Translations under genes and position numbers: made by a program
The notes under the pieces: generated by a model
The model's database searches: none
The model's input: the letters and a program-made list of their open reading frames with translations, nothing else
What the model was told of the DNA's origin: nothing
NCBI GenBank assembly: GCA_900542835.1
Contig: UQPB01000005.1
Span: forward strand, 1-64,000
DNA length: 64,000 nt
From: an uncultured Pelosinus sp.
GTDB taxonomy: Bacteria; Bacillota; Negativicutes; Sporomusales; Acetonemataceae
Direction of reading: 5' to 3'
In this document: in pieces, positions 15,129 to 25,802 of the stretch
Layout: every line of letters starts with the position of its first letter
How positions within the stretch are numbered: position 1 is the stretch's first letter

Positions 15129-16895
15129 TTAGCGGCAGAGCCGGCTAAGCTCGTCGATAAACGCATCGCCATAACGATCCAGTTTCATTTCGCCAACACC
15201 TTTAATCCGCCGCAGCTCTTCACGGCTTTGCGGACAATAACGGCACATCTCCAGCAGCGTGCTGTCGGCGAACACCACATAGGGAGGGACCCTGTCGCGC
15301 TCGGCCAGCTGACGGCGGAGACGGCGCAGCGCTTCGAACAGCAGGTTGTCCGGCTCCGCCGCTTGCGGCGTCGGCACCAGCTTTTGATAAACCGCTGTCT
15401 GTCCGCGCAAAACGGGGATCGCCTGCGGTGTCAGTTTCAATACCGGATAATCGCTCTCGGTCAGACAAAGATAACCGGTAGCAACCAATCGCTGCAGCAG
15501 GGTTTTGATATCCTGCAGCTTGCGCTCGGCAAACAGGCCGTAAGTCGGCAGCTTGTCAAAGCCCAGCTGCAGGACTTTTTTATTTTTCGAGCCTTTTAAA
15601 ACCTCAGCCACAAGCGCCAGCCCAAACCGTTCCTGCATCCGGTAGACGCAGGAAAGAGCTTTCTGGGCGTCCACCGTAACATCCACCTGCTCGCCTTCCT
15701 GCTCGCAATTGCCGCAGTGGCCGCATTCGCTGGCCGTGCCCTCTCCAAAATAGGCCAGGATATAGTTGCGCAGGCAGCCCGGCGTATGGCAGTAGTCAAC
15801 CATTGCCTGCAGCTTGCGCAATTCCTGCTGCTTGCGCCCCGGCTCCTCCACCGACTTGTCGATAAGAAACTTCTGCAGCATAATATCCTGCTGCGCAAAC
15901 AGCAGCAGGCAGTCTCCCGGCCCGCCGTCGCGGCCGCTGCGGCCTGCCTCCTGGTAATAAGCCTCCATATTCTTCGGCATATTGTAATGGATAACATAAC
16001 GGACATTGGACTTATCAATTCCCATGCCAAACGCGTTGGTAGCAACCATAACCCGGATATCGTCATAGAGGAACCGCTCCTGTTCGGCGCTCCGCTGTTC
16101 GTCGCTGATACCGGCATGATAGCGGCCGGCGGAAAAGCCCTTTTTGCACAGCAATTGATAAAGGGAGTCGACCTCCTTGCGGGTGGCGGCATAAATAATA
16201 CCGGCCTCACGGCTGCGGCCGGTCAGGTAATTCAGGACAAACCGCTGCTTGTCCTCTCCCCGCAGCACTGAAAAGGACAGGTTGGGACGGTCAAAGCCGG
16301 TGATGTGAATTTCCGGTTTTTCCAGCCGCAATACATTAACAATGTCAGTTTTTACTTCCGGCGTCGCCGTCGCCGTAAACGCGCCAATAACCGGTCGCGT
16401 CTCCAGGCGGTCGATAAAAGGACGGATCAGCTGGTAACTGGGACGGAAATCATGCCCCCATTGCGATACGCAATGGGCTTCGTCGACCGCCAGCATACTG
16501 ACCGTCAGCTCGCTCAGAACCGCTTGAAACGAATCTGTCTCCAGACGCTCGGGAGCCACATAGATCAATTTGTAGTTGCCGCTGCGCAGTTGGTACAGCC
16601 GTTCCCTGACCTCAGAGCCGGACAGGGAGCTGTTGATAAACGCAGCCGCAATCCCCTGGCTGGCCAGCCCGTCGACCTGATCTTTCATTAAGGAAATCAA
16701 CGGTGAAATAACCAGCGTCACCCCTGGCAGCAGCAGTGCCGGCAATTGGAAGCAGATAGACTTCCCTGCTCCGGTCGGCATAATCGCCAGTGTGTCGCGG
16801 CCATTGAGCAAATCGTCAACAATCCGCTCCTGCCCGGGCCGGAACTGATCGTAGCCAAAATATGTTTTCAATAATGTTTTTGCTTGTTCGAGCAT
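15129..16895 (-). CDS. recQ: RecQ-family ATP-dependent DNA helicase
   Basis: 588 aa 3'-5' DNA helicase for recombination repair and stalled forks. Visible: motif 0 FGYDQFRPGQ, Walker A MPTGAGKS (~45), DEAHCVSQWGHDFRPSY (II plus aromatic-rich loop), FTATATP, QEAGRSGRDG (VI), the RQC zinc site with four Cys (CLRNYILAYFGE..CGHCGNC), and a C-terminal HRDC domain (PPYVVFADSTLLEM..IKGVGEMKLDRYG). This is the full RecQ architecture at the usual size. ATG 16895 follows GTGAGGCAGTT; upstream in-frame codons to 16982 lack a site. Monocistronic, convergent with the spore peptide. Confidence 0.93.
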   Translation of the reverse strand: MLEQAKTLLKTYFGYDQFRPGQERIVDDLLNGRDTLAIMPTGAGKSICFQLPALLLPGVTLVISPLISLMKDQVDGLASQGIAAAFINSSLSGSEVRERLYQLRSGNYKLIYVAPERLETDSFQAVLSELTVSMLAVDEAHCVSQWGHDFRPSYQLIRPFIDRLETRPVIGAFTATATPEVKTDIVNVLRLEKPEIHITGFDRPNLSFSVLRGEDKQRFVLNYLTGRSREAGIIYAATRKEVDSLYQLLCKKGFSAGRYHAGISDEQRSAEQERFLYDDIRVMVATNAFGMGIDKSNVRYVIHYNMPKNMEAYYQEAGRSGRDGGPGDCLLLFAQQDIMLQKFLIDKSVEEPGRKQQELRKLQAMVDYCHTPGCLRNYILAYFGEGTASECGHCGNCEQEGEQVDVTVDAQKALSCVYRMQERFGLALVAEVLKGSKNKKVLQLGFDKLPTYGLFAERKLQDIKTLLQRLVATGYLCLTESDYPVLKLTPQAIPVLRGQTAVYQKLVPTPQAAEPDNLLFEALRRLRRQLAERDRVPPYVVFADSTLLEMCRYCPQSREELRRIKGVGEMKLDRYGDAFIDELSRLCR

Positions 16896-17027
16896 AACTG
16901 CCTCACTCTTTCCGCCTCGGTAAGCACGAATCACTGTCTGGTTATTGAATCTGCGCTTACCTGGATAGTAATAGGATTCCACGCCGGGCTTGGAATTTCC
17001 TGTTTTAGAAACAGAGGCTGCTTAGCC

Positions 17028-17058
17028 GCATAGCCCGGCCGGGCGGCGGCGCATACTA
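17028..17058 (+). promoter_or_regulatory. Sigma-G-like promoter for the ger operon
   Basis: GCATA (17028-17032) and CATACTA (17052-17058) match the sigma-G -35 (GHATR) and -10 (CATnnTA) patterns; the 19-bp gap is one longer than usual. Forespore expression is expected for gerA operons. Confidence 0.4.
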
Positions 17059-17087
17059 ATTAGCGACGCAGACGCGGAGGGATGGAT

Positions 17088-18722
17088 ATGAGCAAGCAGG
17101 ACCAACAGCATATCGGCAAACAGCTGCGCGATCTGCAGTCGCTGCTGGCGCATGCCAAAGAGGCCGAACAGCAGGCGGAGGCCATTGTCGGCACCCTGCG
17201 CGACCGTTATGTCAATCCGGATAGTTATCCGGTCAGTGAACAATTGCATACAAATCTGGAAAACCTGCGGATCATTTTCCGCGGCAGCGGCGATGTCGTG
17301 ATCCGGGAATTCACGATTGCCGCCTTGAACCGGCCGGCGGCGGTCGTGTTTACAGAAAGCATGGCCGATCCCCAAATTATCGCCAATCAAATTATTGAAA
17401 AGCTTTCGCTGCCGCCGTTGTCCGGCCTCGCTCCCTGCCCCGCGGAAGGCTGCGATGTCACGTACCTGAAAAGCACCCTGCTGACAGCCGCCGCGTTTAC
17501 AGAGGAAAGCGGCATGCAGGCTATCGTGCGGCGCATTCTTTCCGGCGACGCGGCCCTGTGGATCGAAGGCAGTGCCAGCGTTATTATCATTGCCACCCAG
17601 AAGCTGGAGTCCCGCGACGTCGCCGAACCGCAGTCGGAACCCAATATCCGGGGCCCGCGCGAAGGCTTTACCGAAGAACTGCGCACCAATGTGACGCTGC
17701 TGCGGCGGCGCATGCCCAATCCCAATCTTGTTGTCCGGCAAACAGTGGTTGGCAGCCGCAGCCATACCGATGTCGCCATCATCTATTTCCGCGGCATTGC
17801 CAACTATAAGCTGGTATTTGAAGTCGAGAACCGGATCGACCGGTTAGATATCGATATGCCGATTGGCGGCAATGAAATTCAGGGGCTCATCGAGGACCAC
17901 CCCAATTCGCCGTTTCCCACTTTGCTGGCAACAGAACGTCCGGATAAAGTGCTGTCCTCGGTCATGGAAGGGAGAGTGGCTATCCTGGTTAACGGCTCGC
18001 CGTTCGCCCTGCTGACACCGACCACGCTGGCCGATTTTTTTCAGGCCGGCGACGATTACTACGAAAACTGGATCACAGCGTCAATCATTCGTCTGACCCG
18101 CTATGTTGCCGCTTTTTTTGCCATGACTATGCCGGCGCTGTATGTGGCGATCACCACGTTTCATCCCGGCCTGATACCGCCGCCGCTGACCCTGACCATT
18201 ACCACTTCCCGCACCGGCATTCCCCTGCCGGCGTTTCTCGAAGCCGTGATCATGGAGATCATGCTGGAGGTCATGCAGGAGTCAGGCGTCAGGCTGCCCA
18301 AGAATATTGGTCCCGCCGTCAGCATCGCCGGCAGCCTGGTTATCGGCGAAGCCGCCGTCCGCGCCGGCATTGTCAGCTCGCCGCTGGTCATTATTACCGC
18401 TTTTACCGCGGTGGCTTCGTTTGTTATCCCGAACTACCGGCTGAGCATGACCATCCGCTTTTTCCGGGTGCCGCTGATGATGCTGGCAGCTTCCTTCGGC
18501 ATGTTCGGCCTGACGATGGGAATGATCGCGATCTTAGTCCACCTGAGCCTGCTGGAAAGCTTCGGCGAACCCTACATCGCCCCGTTTGCGCCGAAAAACC
18601 TTAGCCGCATCAGCGATCTTAAAGACACATTTATCAGCGCGCCGCCGGAGGCTCAGGTCAGCCGGCCCGCCTATCTCGAACCGCAAGACAGCCAAAAACA
18701 AAAGCCGGAAAGTAAGCCATGA
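17088..18722 (+). CDS. gerA: Spore germination protein, GerA (A subunit) family
   Basis: 544 aa A subunit of a GerA-type germinant receptor in the spore inner membrane. The N-terminal ~290 residues are soluble and carry family motifs (REFTIAALNRPAAVVF, WIEGSASVIIIAT, PNIRGPREGFTEELRTN); the C-terminal half has membrane helices with 'RYVAAFFAMTMPALYVAITTFHP', the 'SIAGSLVIGEAAV' re-entrant region and 'PNYRLSMTIRFFR'. GerA proteins form nutrient-gated ion channels. Start taken at ATG 17088 (7 nt after GGAGG); ATG 17082 is too close. The last 4 bp overlap gerB. Which nutrient is sensed is not known. Confidence 0.93.
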   Translation: MSKQDQQHIGKQLRDLQSLLAHAKEAEQQAEAIVGTLRDRYVNPDSYPVSEQLHTNLENLRIIFRGSGDVVIREFTIAALNRPAAVVFTESMADPQIIANQIIEKLSLPPLSGLAPCPAEGCDVTYLKSTLLTAAAFTEESGMQAIVRRILSGDAALWIEGSASVIIIATQKLESRDVAEPQSEPNIRGPREGFTEELRTNVTLLRRRMPNPNLVVRQTVVGSRSHTDVAIIYFRGIANYKLVFEVENRIDRLDIDMPIGGNEIQGLIEDHPNSPFPTLLATERPDKVLSSVMEGRVAILVNGSPFALLTPTTLADFFQAGDDYYENWITASIIRLTRYVAAFFAMTMPALYVAITTFHPGLIPPPLTLTITTSRTGIPLPAFLEAVIMEIMLEVMQESGVRLPKNIGPAVSIAGSLVIGEAAVRAGIVSSPLVIITAFTAVASFVIPNYRLSMTIRFFRVPLMMLAASFGMFGLTMGMIAILVHLSLLESFGEPYIAPFAPKNLSRISDLKDTFISAPPEAQVSRPAYLEPQDSQKQKPESKP

Positions 18723-19816
18723 TTAAACATAAAGCCTTTATTTCACCGCTGCAGCTATTTATCCTGTATATCAACATCTCAATCGGTGCCGGCATCCTTA
18801 CCCTGCCCCGCTCCGTAGCAGCCGTGGCCGGAATCGATATGTGGCTGTCCGCCATTCTAGGCGGCTTGCTGATGTTTTTCGCGCTGTGGGTAGCTACCCG
18901 CCTGTCCGCCTACTTTCCCGGCCAGACCAGCCTTGAGTATCATTGCCTGCTGCTGGGAAACGGACTGGGGGTAATAGCCGGCGTTTTTCAGTTATTGCTG
19001 CTGTTCGGACTGGCATCCCTGGCCATCCGCACCTTTTCGTTCGCAATGAAGATTTTCCTCTATGACCTGACGCCGCAGTCGGTTTTCATTGGCGGCATCC
19101 TGATTGTCGCCGTTTATGCCACCCAGTACAACTGGACGCCGCTGCTGCGGCTGCAGGAGGTCATGTTTCCCTTTTTATTTCCTATGTTGATCGTCATCCT
19201 GCTATTAGGGACGCTCGACGTTTCGGTTGAAGCCTTCCTGCCAGTACTGGCGGACGGAGTCGCGCCGGCTGCCAAAGGCGCGCTGCCAAGCTGGTTCGCC
19301 TATTCCGCTCCCGAACTGATCATTGGTCTGGTCTATCCGTTCCTAGCCAATCAGCGGGCGGCGGCCAAAACCGGCGTCGCCTCCATTGCCTTTATCACCT
19401 GCCTCTATACACTGACAGTGATTATCGTCCAGGGCAGTCTGACCGCCGCCGGTACCGAGCACGCCGTTTTCCCCACCATCACCGCCTTCCGCAACGTCGA
19501 GATTCCCGATACCTTTGTCGAACGGCTTGACGGCTATCTGATGATCCTATGGATCTTCATCTATTTCAATTCCCTGTCCAACCTGCTGTTCATGACCGCC
19601 TTCGGCGCCAGCCGGCTGCTGCGGCTGGAGTACAGCCGCAGCCTCATCGCCATCCTCGCGCCGCTGATTTATTATGTATCACAGCTGGCTCCCAGCCTCA
19701 AAGCCCATATGGACATCAGCGAGCTGTTCAGCAAGATCGCTCCGTTCTGGAGTCTGGTCATCATGCCGCTGCTGCTCATGCTTGCATGGTATAAAAACAG
19801 GAGGAAAACCGCATGA
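18719..19816 (+). CDS. gerB: Spore germination permease, GerB (B subunit) family
   Basis: 365 aa, ~10 membrane helices, amino-acid/polyamine transporter-fold B subunit of the germinant receptor; in studied receptors it holds the germinant-binding pocket. Starts 'ISPLQLFILYINISIGAGILTLP', the standard GerB N-terminus, and includes 'PSWFAYSAPELIIGLVYPFL'. It overlaps gerA and gerC by 4 bp each (ATGA), so the three subunits are translationally coupled. Confidence 0.93.
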   Translation: MIKHKAFISPLQLFILYINISIGAGILTLPRSVAAVAGIDMWLSAILGGLLMFFALWVATRLSAYFPGQTSLEYHCLLLGNGLGVIAGVFQLLLLFGLASLAIRTFSFAMKIFLYDLTPQSVFIGGILIVAVYATQYNWTPLLRLQEVMFPFLFPMLIVILLLGTLDVSVEAFLPVLADGVAPAAKGALPSWFAYSAPELIIGLVYPFLANQRAAAKTGVASIAFITCLYTLTVIIVQGSLTAAGTEHAVFPTITAFRNVEIPDTFVERLDGYLMILWIFIYFNSLSNLLFMTAFGASRLLRLEYSRSLIAILAPLIYYVSQLAPSLKAHMDISELFSKIAPFWSLVIMPLLLMLAWYKNRRKTA

Positions 19817-21018
19817 TAACTCGCCGCACCGTCTGCCGAGGCGCTGCCCTGCTCCTATTATGCTGCTGTTGTCTGGCTGTCAGCGGCTGCTGGGACCGCA
19901 AGGAAATCGAATCCCGCGGCTACGTGCTGGGCATTGCCATCGATATGGCGCAGCCTGCCCCGCCGGCAGCAGCAGAAATTCTAAAAACCGAACAGGCAGC
20001 CGGCAGCCGCAAATATAAAGTCAGTTATGAGATGAAAAAAATCCGCAGCAAGGGTGAAAGCGCCGGCAATCCCGGCAGCGGCGAGGATGAAAGCCTGGTG
20101 TACGCAGCCGAGGGTGAATCGCTGTTTGCCACCATCAGAGCCGTTAATACCCAGTATCCGTCGGCCCTGTTTTTTGAAGACAACCAGCTGCTTGTGCTCA
20201 GCGAAGCAGTCGCCCGCGACGGCGTTAAGGATCTTATCGATTTTTTCGACCGGGATCCCGAATTCCGCCGCCGGGCCAAAGTGTTTATTACACCGGGGCG
20301 GGCGGAGGATCTGTTTATGTGTAAAACCAAATCCGGCGAGCTGATCAGCACCTATGTTCCCCGGATTACCCGCAACGTCAAAAAAACGCCGACCTTTGCC
20401 ACCACAACCGAGGTCGGTCTGATCAGTGAAAAAATTCATAACAACCAGTCGATCGCCATTCCCCGCATTATTATCGACGGCGACAATGTCAAAGCAATCG
20501 GCGCCGCCTTGTTTGACCGCAGCTACAAAATGGTCGCCATTCTTAACGAGCAGGATACGGTCGGCAGCAAAATTCTGCGCCGTCGCCTGCATGAAGGGGT
20601 TACCATCGTCCCCAATCCGCGCCAGCCTGATAAAATATCAGTATTTGAATTATTTCAGGCCGAAATTGATGTTGAGCCGCACCTGGAAAATGGCCGCCTC
20701 TGGTTCGATTTAAAAGCCAAATTTATTGGCGCGCTGGCGGAAAACCAGGTTGGCCGTCAAAAAACGCTCCAGAGCGACTTTCTTGCCGCGCTGGAGCAAA
20801 CCCTGTCGGAACAGTTTGTCCACCAGACCCGCCATGCCTACGCCAGCTTGCAAAAAAACCGCACAGACGTGGTGGAACTGGGCTTTCTGGTGCATAAAAA
20901 ATATCCCCGCTACTGGAAGGAGATCAAGGAGCGCTGGGACGAGGAAATCTTTCCGCAGGTGCCGCTGCAGGACGTAATTATCGAGGTAACCATCCGCAAT
21001 ACGGCAATGACGCTCTAA
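19813..21018 (+). CDS. gerC: Spore germination lipoprotein, Ger(x)C family
   Basis: 401 aa C subunit of the receptor. A lipoprotein signal (residues ~10-30, poly-Leu/Cys then AVSGCWDRKEIESRGYVLG) shows the canonical GerC cleavage context 'CWDRKEI'. The remainder contains three alpha/beta domains with the family motif 'KVFITPGRAEDLF' and ends 'VPLQDVIIEVTIRNTAM'. An unusual insert of charged/Gly residues (~80-95, GESAGNPGSGEDES) sits in domain 1. Lipidated by Lgt and anchored to the spore inner membrane. Last gene of the operon; its 3' end overlaps the convergent small membrane protein by 4 bp. Confidence 0.93.
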   Translation: MITRRTVCRGAALLLLCCCCLAVSGCWDRKEIESRGYVLGIAIDMAQPAPPAAAEILKTEQAAGSRKYKVSYEMKKIRSKGESAGNPGSGEDESLVYAAEGESLFATIRAVNTQYPSALFFEDNQLLVLSEAVARDGVKDLIDFFDRDPEFRRRAKVFITPGRAEDLFMCKTKSGELISTYVPRITRNVKKTPTFATTTEVGLISEKIHNNQSIAIPRIIIDGDNVKAIGAALFDRSYKMVAILNEQDTVGSKILRRRLHEGVTIVPNPRQPDKISVFELFQAEIDVEPHLENGRLWFDLKAKFIGALAENQVGRQKTLQSDFLAALEQTLSEQFVHQTRHAYASLQKNRTDVVELGFLVHKKYPRYWKEIKERWDEEIFPQVPLQDVIIEVTIRNTAMTL

Positions 21019-21224
21019 AACGCTTCGAAAACGACAATTGCAGCCCCCACGGCAATATAGAACCAGCCGCCGACGCGGGCAAGCATTGCCGCCCGGGGGT
21101 GATTCCTGCGAGCGGCGTCCTTTACGTTAAAATAGAGCGAATATCCCCCCGCCAGCGCCAGAATAACGCCAAAGGACAAATTGAGCGGACCGCTGAGAAT
21201 CTCCAGGATACTAGAGCCGGACAT
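21015..21224 (-). CDS. Small two-helix membrane protein (CLC_0170-like)
   Basis: 69 aa with two membrane helices (LSFGVILALAGGYSLYF and GGWFYIAVGAAIVVFEAF) joined by a basic loop (KDAARRNHPRAAMLAR). Size and loop pattern resemble the CLC_0170 family found in sporulating clostridia near germination or spore genes; I infer this from pattern. Start ATG 21224 has AGGAGAGGCATC upstream. It converges on gerC with a 4-bp overlap of the stop codons, so the two transcripts are antisense at their ends. Confidence 0.6.
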   Translation of the reverse strand: MSGSSILEILSGPLNLSFGVILALAGGYSLYFNVKDAARRNHPRAAMLARVGGWFYIAVGAAIVVFEAF

Positions 21225-21457
21225 GATGCCTCTCCTTCTGCCGAAGCCAGCCTTTTGAACACTCCTGCTTCTCCATGACTGACGGCCAGACTGCACAGCC
21301 GCCGCTGCAGCGCATTCCCGCATCCAGACCGGACAGACGTCGACGCCGCATGAACGAAGAACACAGTATTAGTATGAGCTTTTTCAGGGCATTTTAGCCA
21401 GCACGGTCATAACCGGGCGGCACTGAAAGCCGCACCCGCCCGGCTCGTCAATCCGTA

Positions 21458-21880
21458 CTACAGGCTGCCGCGGATCGCGGCAATCAGCGCGGCGTACTCC
21501 TGCCCGTTCAGCAGGACCTTCTCCTCCGGCATCATCGTGAATGTCGAGCCCCAGGAAGGACCGTTGCGATACTTCGGCACCAGGTGAAAATGCAGATGCG
21601 GCAATTTATCCGAATAAGCGCCATAGTTAATTTTGTCGGCCTGCAGCGCGGCTTTCATCGCCTGCGCCGCTTGCGCCACATCGGCCATAAACCGGTCGCG
21701 TTCCGCCGCCGCCAGTTCGAATAACTCATTCACGTGACCGCGATAGGCGACCAGGCAGCGGCCGCGGTAGGTCTGCTCCTTAAACAGATATAGCGTAGAC
21801 ACGCTTAGAGCGGCAATTTCCAGCATCAGATCATTGAGGCGCTGGTCTTTCGCGCAATAAAAACAACCTTGTTCCGTCAT
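21458..21880 (-). CDS. HIT-family nucleotide hydrolase
   Basis: 140 aa histidine-triad protein. The signature HLHFHLVPK (catalytic His triad) is near residue 97, and the N-terminus carries a Cys pair CFYC, as in zinc-binding HIT proteins. Members hydrolyse nucleoside phosphoramidates or dinucleoside polyphosphates. The 'PSWGSTFTMMPEEK' C-terminal block marks a HIT subgroup common in clostridia. ATG 21880 overlaps the upstream oxidoreductase by 4 bp and has AGGAGGAGC ahead, so both are co-translated. The physiological substrate is unknown. Confidence 0.85.
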   Translation of the reverse strand: MTEQGCFYCAKDQRLNDLMLEIAALSVSTLYLFKEQTYRGRCLVAYRGHVNELFELAAAERDRFMADVAQAAQAMKAALQADKINYGAYSDKLPHLHFHLVPKYRNGPSWGSTFTMMPEEKVLLNGQEYAALIAAIRGSL

Positions 21881-22944
21881 GACAGCTCCTCCTTATGCGT
21901 TGAATCGGGCAGGGAGATTCGCCGCTGCTGCCGGTGACTTGCGACAGCGGCCTCAATCACCAGCATGACATTTCTCGCTTCGTCGGCAGTGACCGGCAGC
22001 GGCGTCCGGTTAACAATAGACTGATAAAGCCCCTGGTAATATGCCTCGTAGCAGCCGGGGACAGTTTCGACCCGAGAGCTGAGCGTCAGATTCCGTCCCA
22101 GAGTCACCAGCGCGTAATTCTCCTCCCGGTCCCTTCCCCAGCCTGTACCGCCCGGGCGCAGCCCCCGCTGCAGGTCGCTTTGCTGCGGATCCATGCCATA
22201 TTTGATCAGGCTGCCGCCATCGCCATGAACCTGAAAATGCGGTCCGGCCTGTCTGACAATACTGCCGGAATGCAAGACTACCCGCAAGGAATCATAACTC
22301 ATAACCAGATGAAAAAAATCATCCGCCTCCGCCCCGGGCCTTTGTCCGGCCAGCTCGGCCCAGACCGCCTGCGGCATGCCGAACAACTGCAGTGCCTGAT
22401 CAATCAGATGCGGCCCCAGATCATACAGCGCGCCGGTCCCTTCGCCGGCATGCTCTTTCCACTTTGCCCCGACCTGCGGCCGGAACAGGTCATAATGCGC
22501 CTCATAGAAATAAATCCTGCCGAGCAGCCCCTCCTTAACGCACCTCTGCACAGTCAAAAAATCATTATCCCAACGGCGGTTTTGAAAAACGCTGAGCTGC
22601 AGGCCCCGCTCGGCCGCCAGGGAAATCAGTTCGTCGGCCTGACGTACGGAATTGACAAACGGCTTTTCAACAACCACATGCTTGCCAGCCAGCAACGCCT
22701 GCCTGGCATAGTCGAAGTGCGTGGCGTTGGGACTGGCGACAACCACCAGTTCAATCTCCGCGTCAGCCAGCAGCGCCGCCACGGTAGGGACTGCCGCAGC
22801 CTGCGGATAATCGCGCTTTACCTTCTCCGGCGTTGAAGAAACCACGCCCCTGATCGTAAACTCCGGCAAGGCAGCCAGCAGTGGAGCATGAAATACCGCG
22901 CCGGAAAGACCATAGCCAATAATTCCCGCATGAATTTTCCGCAT
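21877..22944 (-). CDS. Gfo/Idh/MocA-family NAD(P)-dependent oxidoreductase
   Basis: 355 aa sugar/inositol-type dehydrogenase. Rossmann motif GIIGYGLSGAVFHAPLL at the N-terminus, catalytic EKPFVNS (the EKP motif, ~93), and 'GTGALYDLGPHLIDQAL' (the DxGxH substrate motif). Closest in pattern to YdgJ/IolX-like scyllo-inositol or deoxysugar dehydrogenases. RBS is weak (CAGGGATAGG). First gene of a two-gene unit with the HIT protein. The true substrate is not readable. Confidence 0.87.
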   Translation of the reverse strand: MRKIHAGIIGYGLSGAVFHAPLLAALPEFTIRGVVSSTPEKVKRDYPQAAAVPTVAALLADAEIELVVVASPNATHFDYARQALLAGKHVVVEKPFVNSVRQADELISLAAERGLQLSVFQNRRWDNDFLTVQRCVKEGLLGRIYFYEAHYDLFRPQVGAKWKEHAGEGTGALYDLGPHLIDQALQLFGMPQAVWAELAGQRPGAEADDFFHLVMSYDSLRVVLHSGSIVRQAGPHFQVHGDGGSLIKYGMDPQQSDLQRGLRPGGTGWGRDREENYALVTLGRNLTLSSRVETVPGCYEAYYQGLYQSIVNRTPLPVTADEARNVMLVIEAAVASHRQQRRISLPDSTHKEELS

Positions 22945-23069
22945 CCTATCCCTGCTTTCAAATTTTTATTTCTGTATGTACCATTAACCGCCGGCAGCGA
23001 TTCTCCTGCCTGGTCTGCGACCGGATTTAGTGCTACAATAAAAGCGTTCGCAGAATAGGAGGCATACGC

Positions 23070-24044
23070 ATGTCACAAAAAATTATCCAGTGCAATGCCT
23101 GGATTAACAGTCATATGTTTTTGGTCACACTGGCAGCCTTGACCGCCGGCTTTTTTATCCGGATCCCGGATTCGCCGGCACTCCGGATTGCTGTCGTCGC
23201 ACTATTTGGCTATATGACATTTGTCACGTCGCTAACCATCAGCGTCAAAAGCTTTATCAGCGTTCTGAATCAGCCCTGGCTGCCGCTGTGGTCTCTGTTC
23301 CTGATTCATATCGGCTCGCCGCTGATTGCCTGGGTCGCCGGTGCCGTATTCTACGCCGATGATCCGAATACGCGACTGGCGTATTTAATTTTCGCCGCGC
23401 TGCCGGTCGGTGTAACCTCTGTTATCTGGGCCTCAATCACCCGGGGAAATGTCGCCCTCTCACTGGTCACGGTCACCCTGGATACGCTGATTGTGCCAGT
23501 TTTTCTGCCGTTGTATCTTAAATTGATTATCGGCCAGACGATTGAGCTTAGCTATGGCACAATGATGCTGGAGCTGCTCCTGATGATTACGCTGCCCAGC
23601 CTGCTCGGCATGGCGCTGCATGACTGGACGCAGGGCCGTATCGCCGCCTTTGCCAAAGGCAGTGGCGGCTTGTTGTCCAAAGCAGGCTTTTTTATTGTCA
23701 TTTTCATCAATGCGACCCTGGTCGCCCCTGAAATTGCCTGGAATGGGTCGATGCTGAAAATCCTGCTGGTCACCTTTCTAGTCGTGATCGCCGGGTACTA
23801 TCTTGGCTACCTGGGCTCGCTGGCCGTAAAAGGCCGCCCCCGCGACGTGCAAATGGCGATGCTGTACAATGTCGGGCTCAGGAACCTCAGCTTCGGTCTG
23901 GTACTGGCTTTGACCTACTTTCCCCCCGCCGTTGCCATCCCCATGACCATGGGTATTCTGTATCAGCAGCCTGTAGCGGCAATTATTCCATTCCTGCTGA
24001 AGAAACCGCCGGCGGAGGCGGAAAGTGTCACCCCGGAATCATAA
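23070..24044 (+). CDS. Bile acid:sodium symporter (BASS)-family transporter
   Basis: 324 aa inner-membrane protein with ~9-10 hydrophobic helices, of the BASS/ArsB-3 (SBF) superfamily, which couples Na+ to uptake or export of organic acids. Key stretches are 'ALPVGVTSVIWASITRGNVALSLVTVTLDTL' (read as adjoining parts) and 'NVGLRNLSFGLVLALTYFPPA', the two unwound crossing helices of the fold. ATG 23070 follows AGGAGGCATACGC. It stands alone, divergent from the Gfo/Idh gene, and its stop codon lies inside a 46-bp perfect palindrome. The substrate is unknown. Confidence 0.83.
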   Translation: MSQKIIQCNAWINSHMFLVTLAALTAGFFIRIPDSPALRIAVVALFGYMTFVTSLTISVKSFISVLNQPWLPLWSLFLIHIGSPLIAWVAGAVFYADDPNTRLAYLIFAALPVGVTSVIWASITRGNVALSLVTVTLDTLIVPVFLPLYLKLIIGQTIELSYGTMMLELLLMITLPSLLGMALHDWTQGRIAAFAKGSGGLLSKAGFFIVIFINATLVAPEIAWNGSMLKILLVTFLVVIAGYYLGYLGSLAVKGRPRDVQMAMLYNVGLRNLSFGLVLALTYFPPAVAIPMTMGILYQQPVAAIIPFLLKKPPAEAESVTPES

Positions 24045-24082
24045 AACTGTCCCGGCGACGTCGCCGGGACAGTTTTATGATT
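24037..24082. terminator. 46-bp perfect palindrome at the transporter stop codon
   Basis: Arms 24037-24059 and 24060-24082 are perfect reverse complements with no spacer; the core is CTGTCCCGGCGAC/GTCGCCGGGACAG followed by TTTTAT. The TAA stop (24042-24044) is within the left arm. Acts as an intrinsic terminator; symmetry makes it function in either direction. Confidence 0.75.
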
Positions 24083-24273
24083 AATTAGTGCCCGGATAAC
24101 GAAAATTCTAAAAAAAACATAAAAAGTTCTGAAAATATACGCTAGGATTATCCTGCCGCTCGGATTATGATGTAGATATAAAATGAAAACCGCAGAGACA
24201 ACGCCGCTCAGCCGGCTGCGATTTTGCCGTTTTCAGTTCGGTACGTCATATTTAGCGGAAGGCGGGATCAAGC
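24083..24273. other. AT-rich leader upstream of uxaC
   Basis: About 190 bp, noticeably A-rich (runs of A near 24111-24127). No clear operator or promoter with good spacing was found by eye; a TATAAA at 24177-24182 could be a -10. Confidence 0.3.
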
Positions 24274-25680
<1,407 letters not shown>

Positions 25681-25695
25681 TACAGGAAACAACAC

Positions 25696-25734
25696 AGACC
25701 GCCTATGGCCGTTGGCCGTATGGCGGTCTTTTTT
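25696..25734 (+). terminator. Terminator of uxaC
   Basis: AGACCGCC (25696-25703) pairs with GGCGGTCT (25722-25729), inner GGCC/GGCC pairing, then a T-run. Confidence 0.85.
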
Positions 25735-25802
25735 GTGCTGCCGCTTCATATACTTTCGGTGTTCAGCCCCAACAAGCCTTTATAGCCGGAGGTGAATAAC
25801 GC

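Noticed and set aside
17022..17765. 247-codon open frame on the minus strand
   Set aside because: Antisense to gerA, whose identity is certain; composition is that of a shadow frame.
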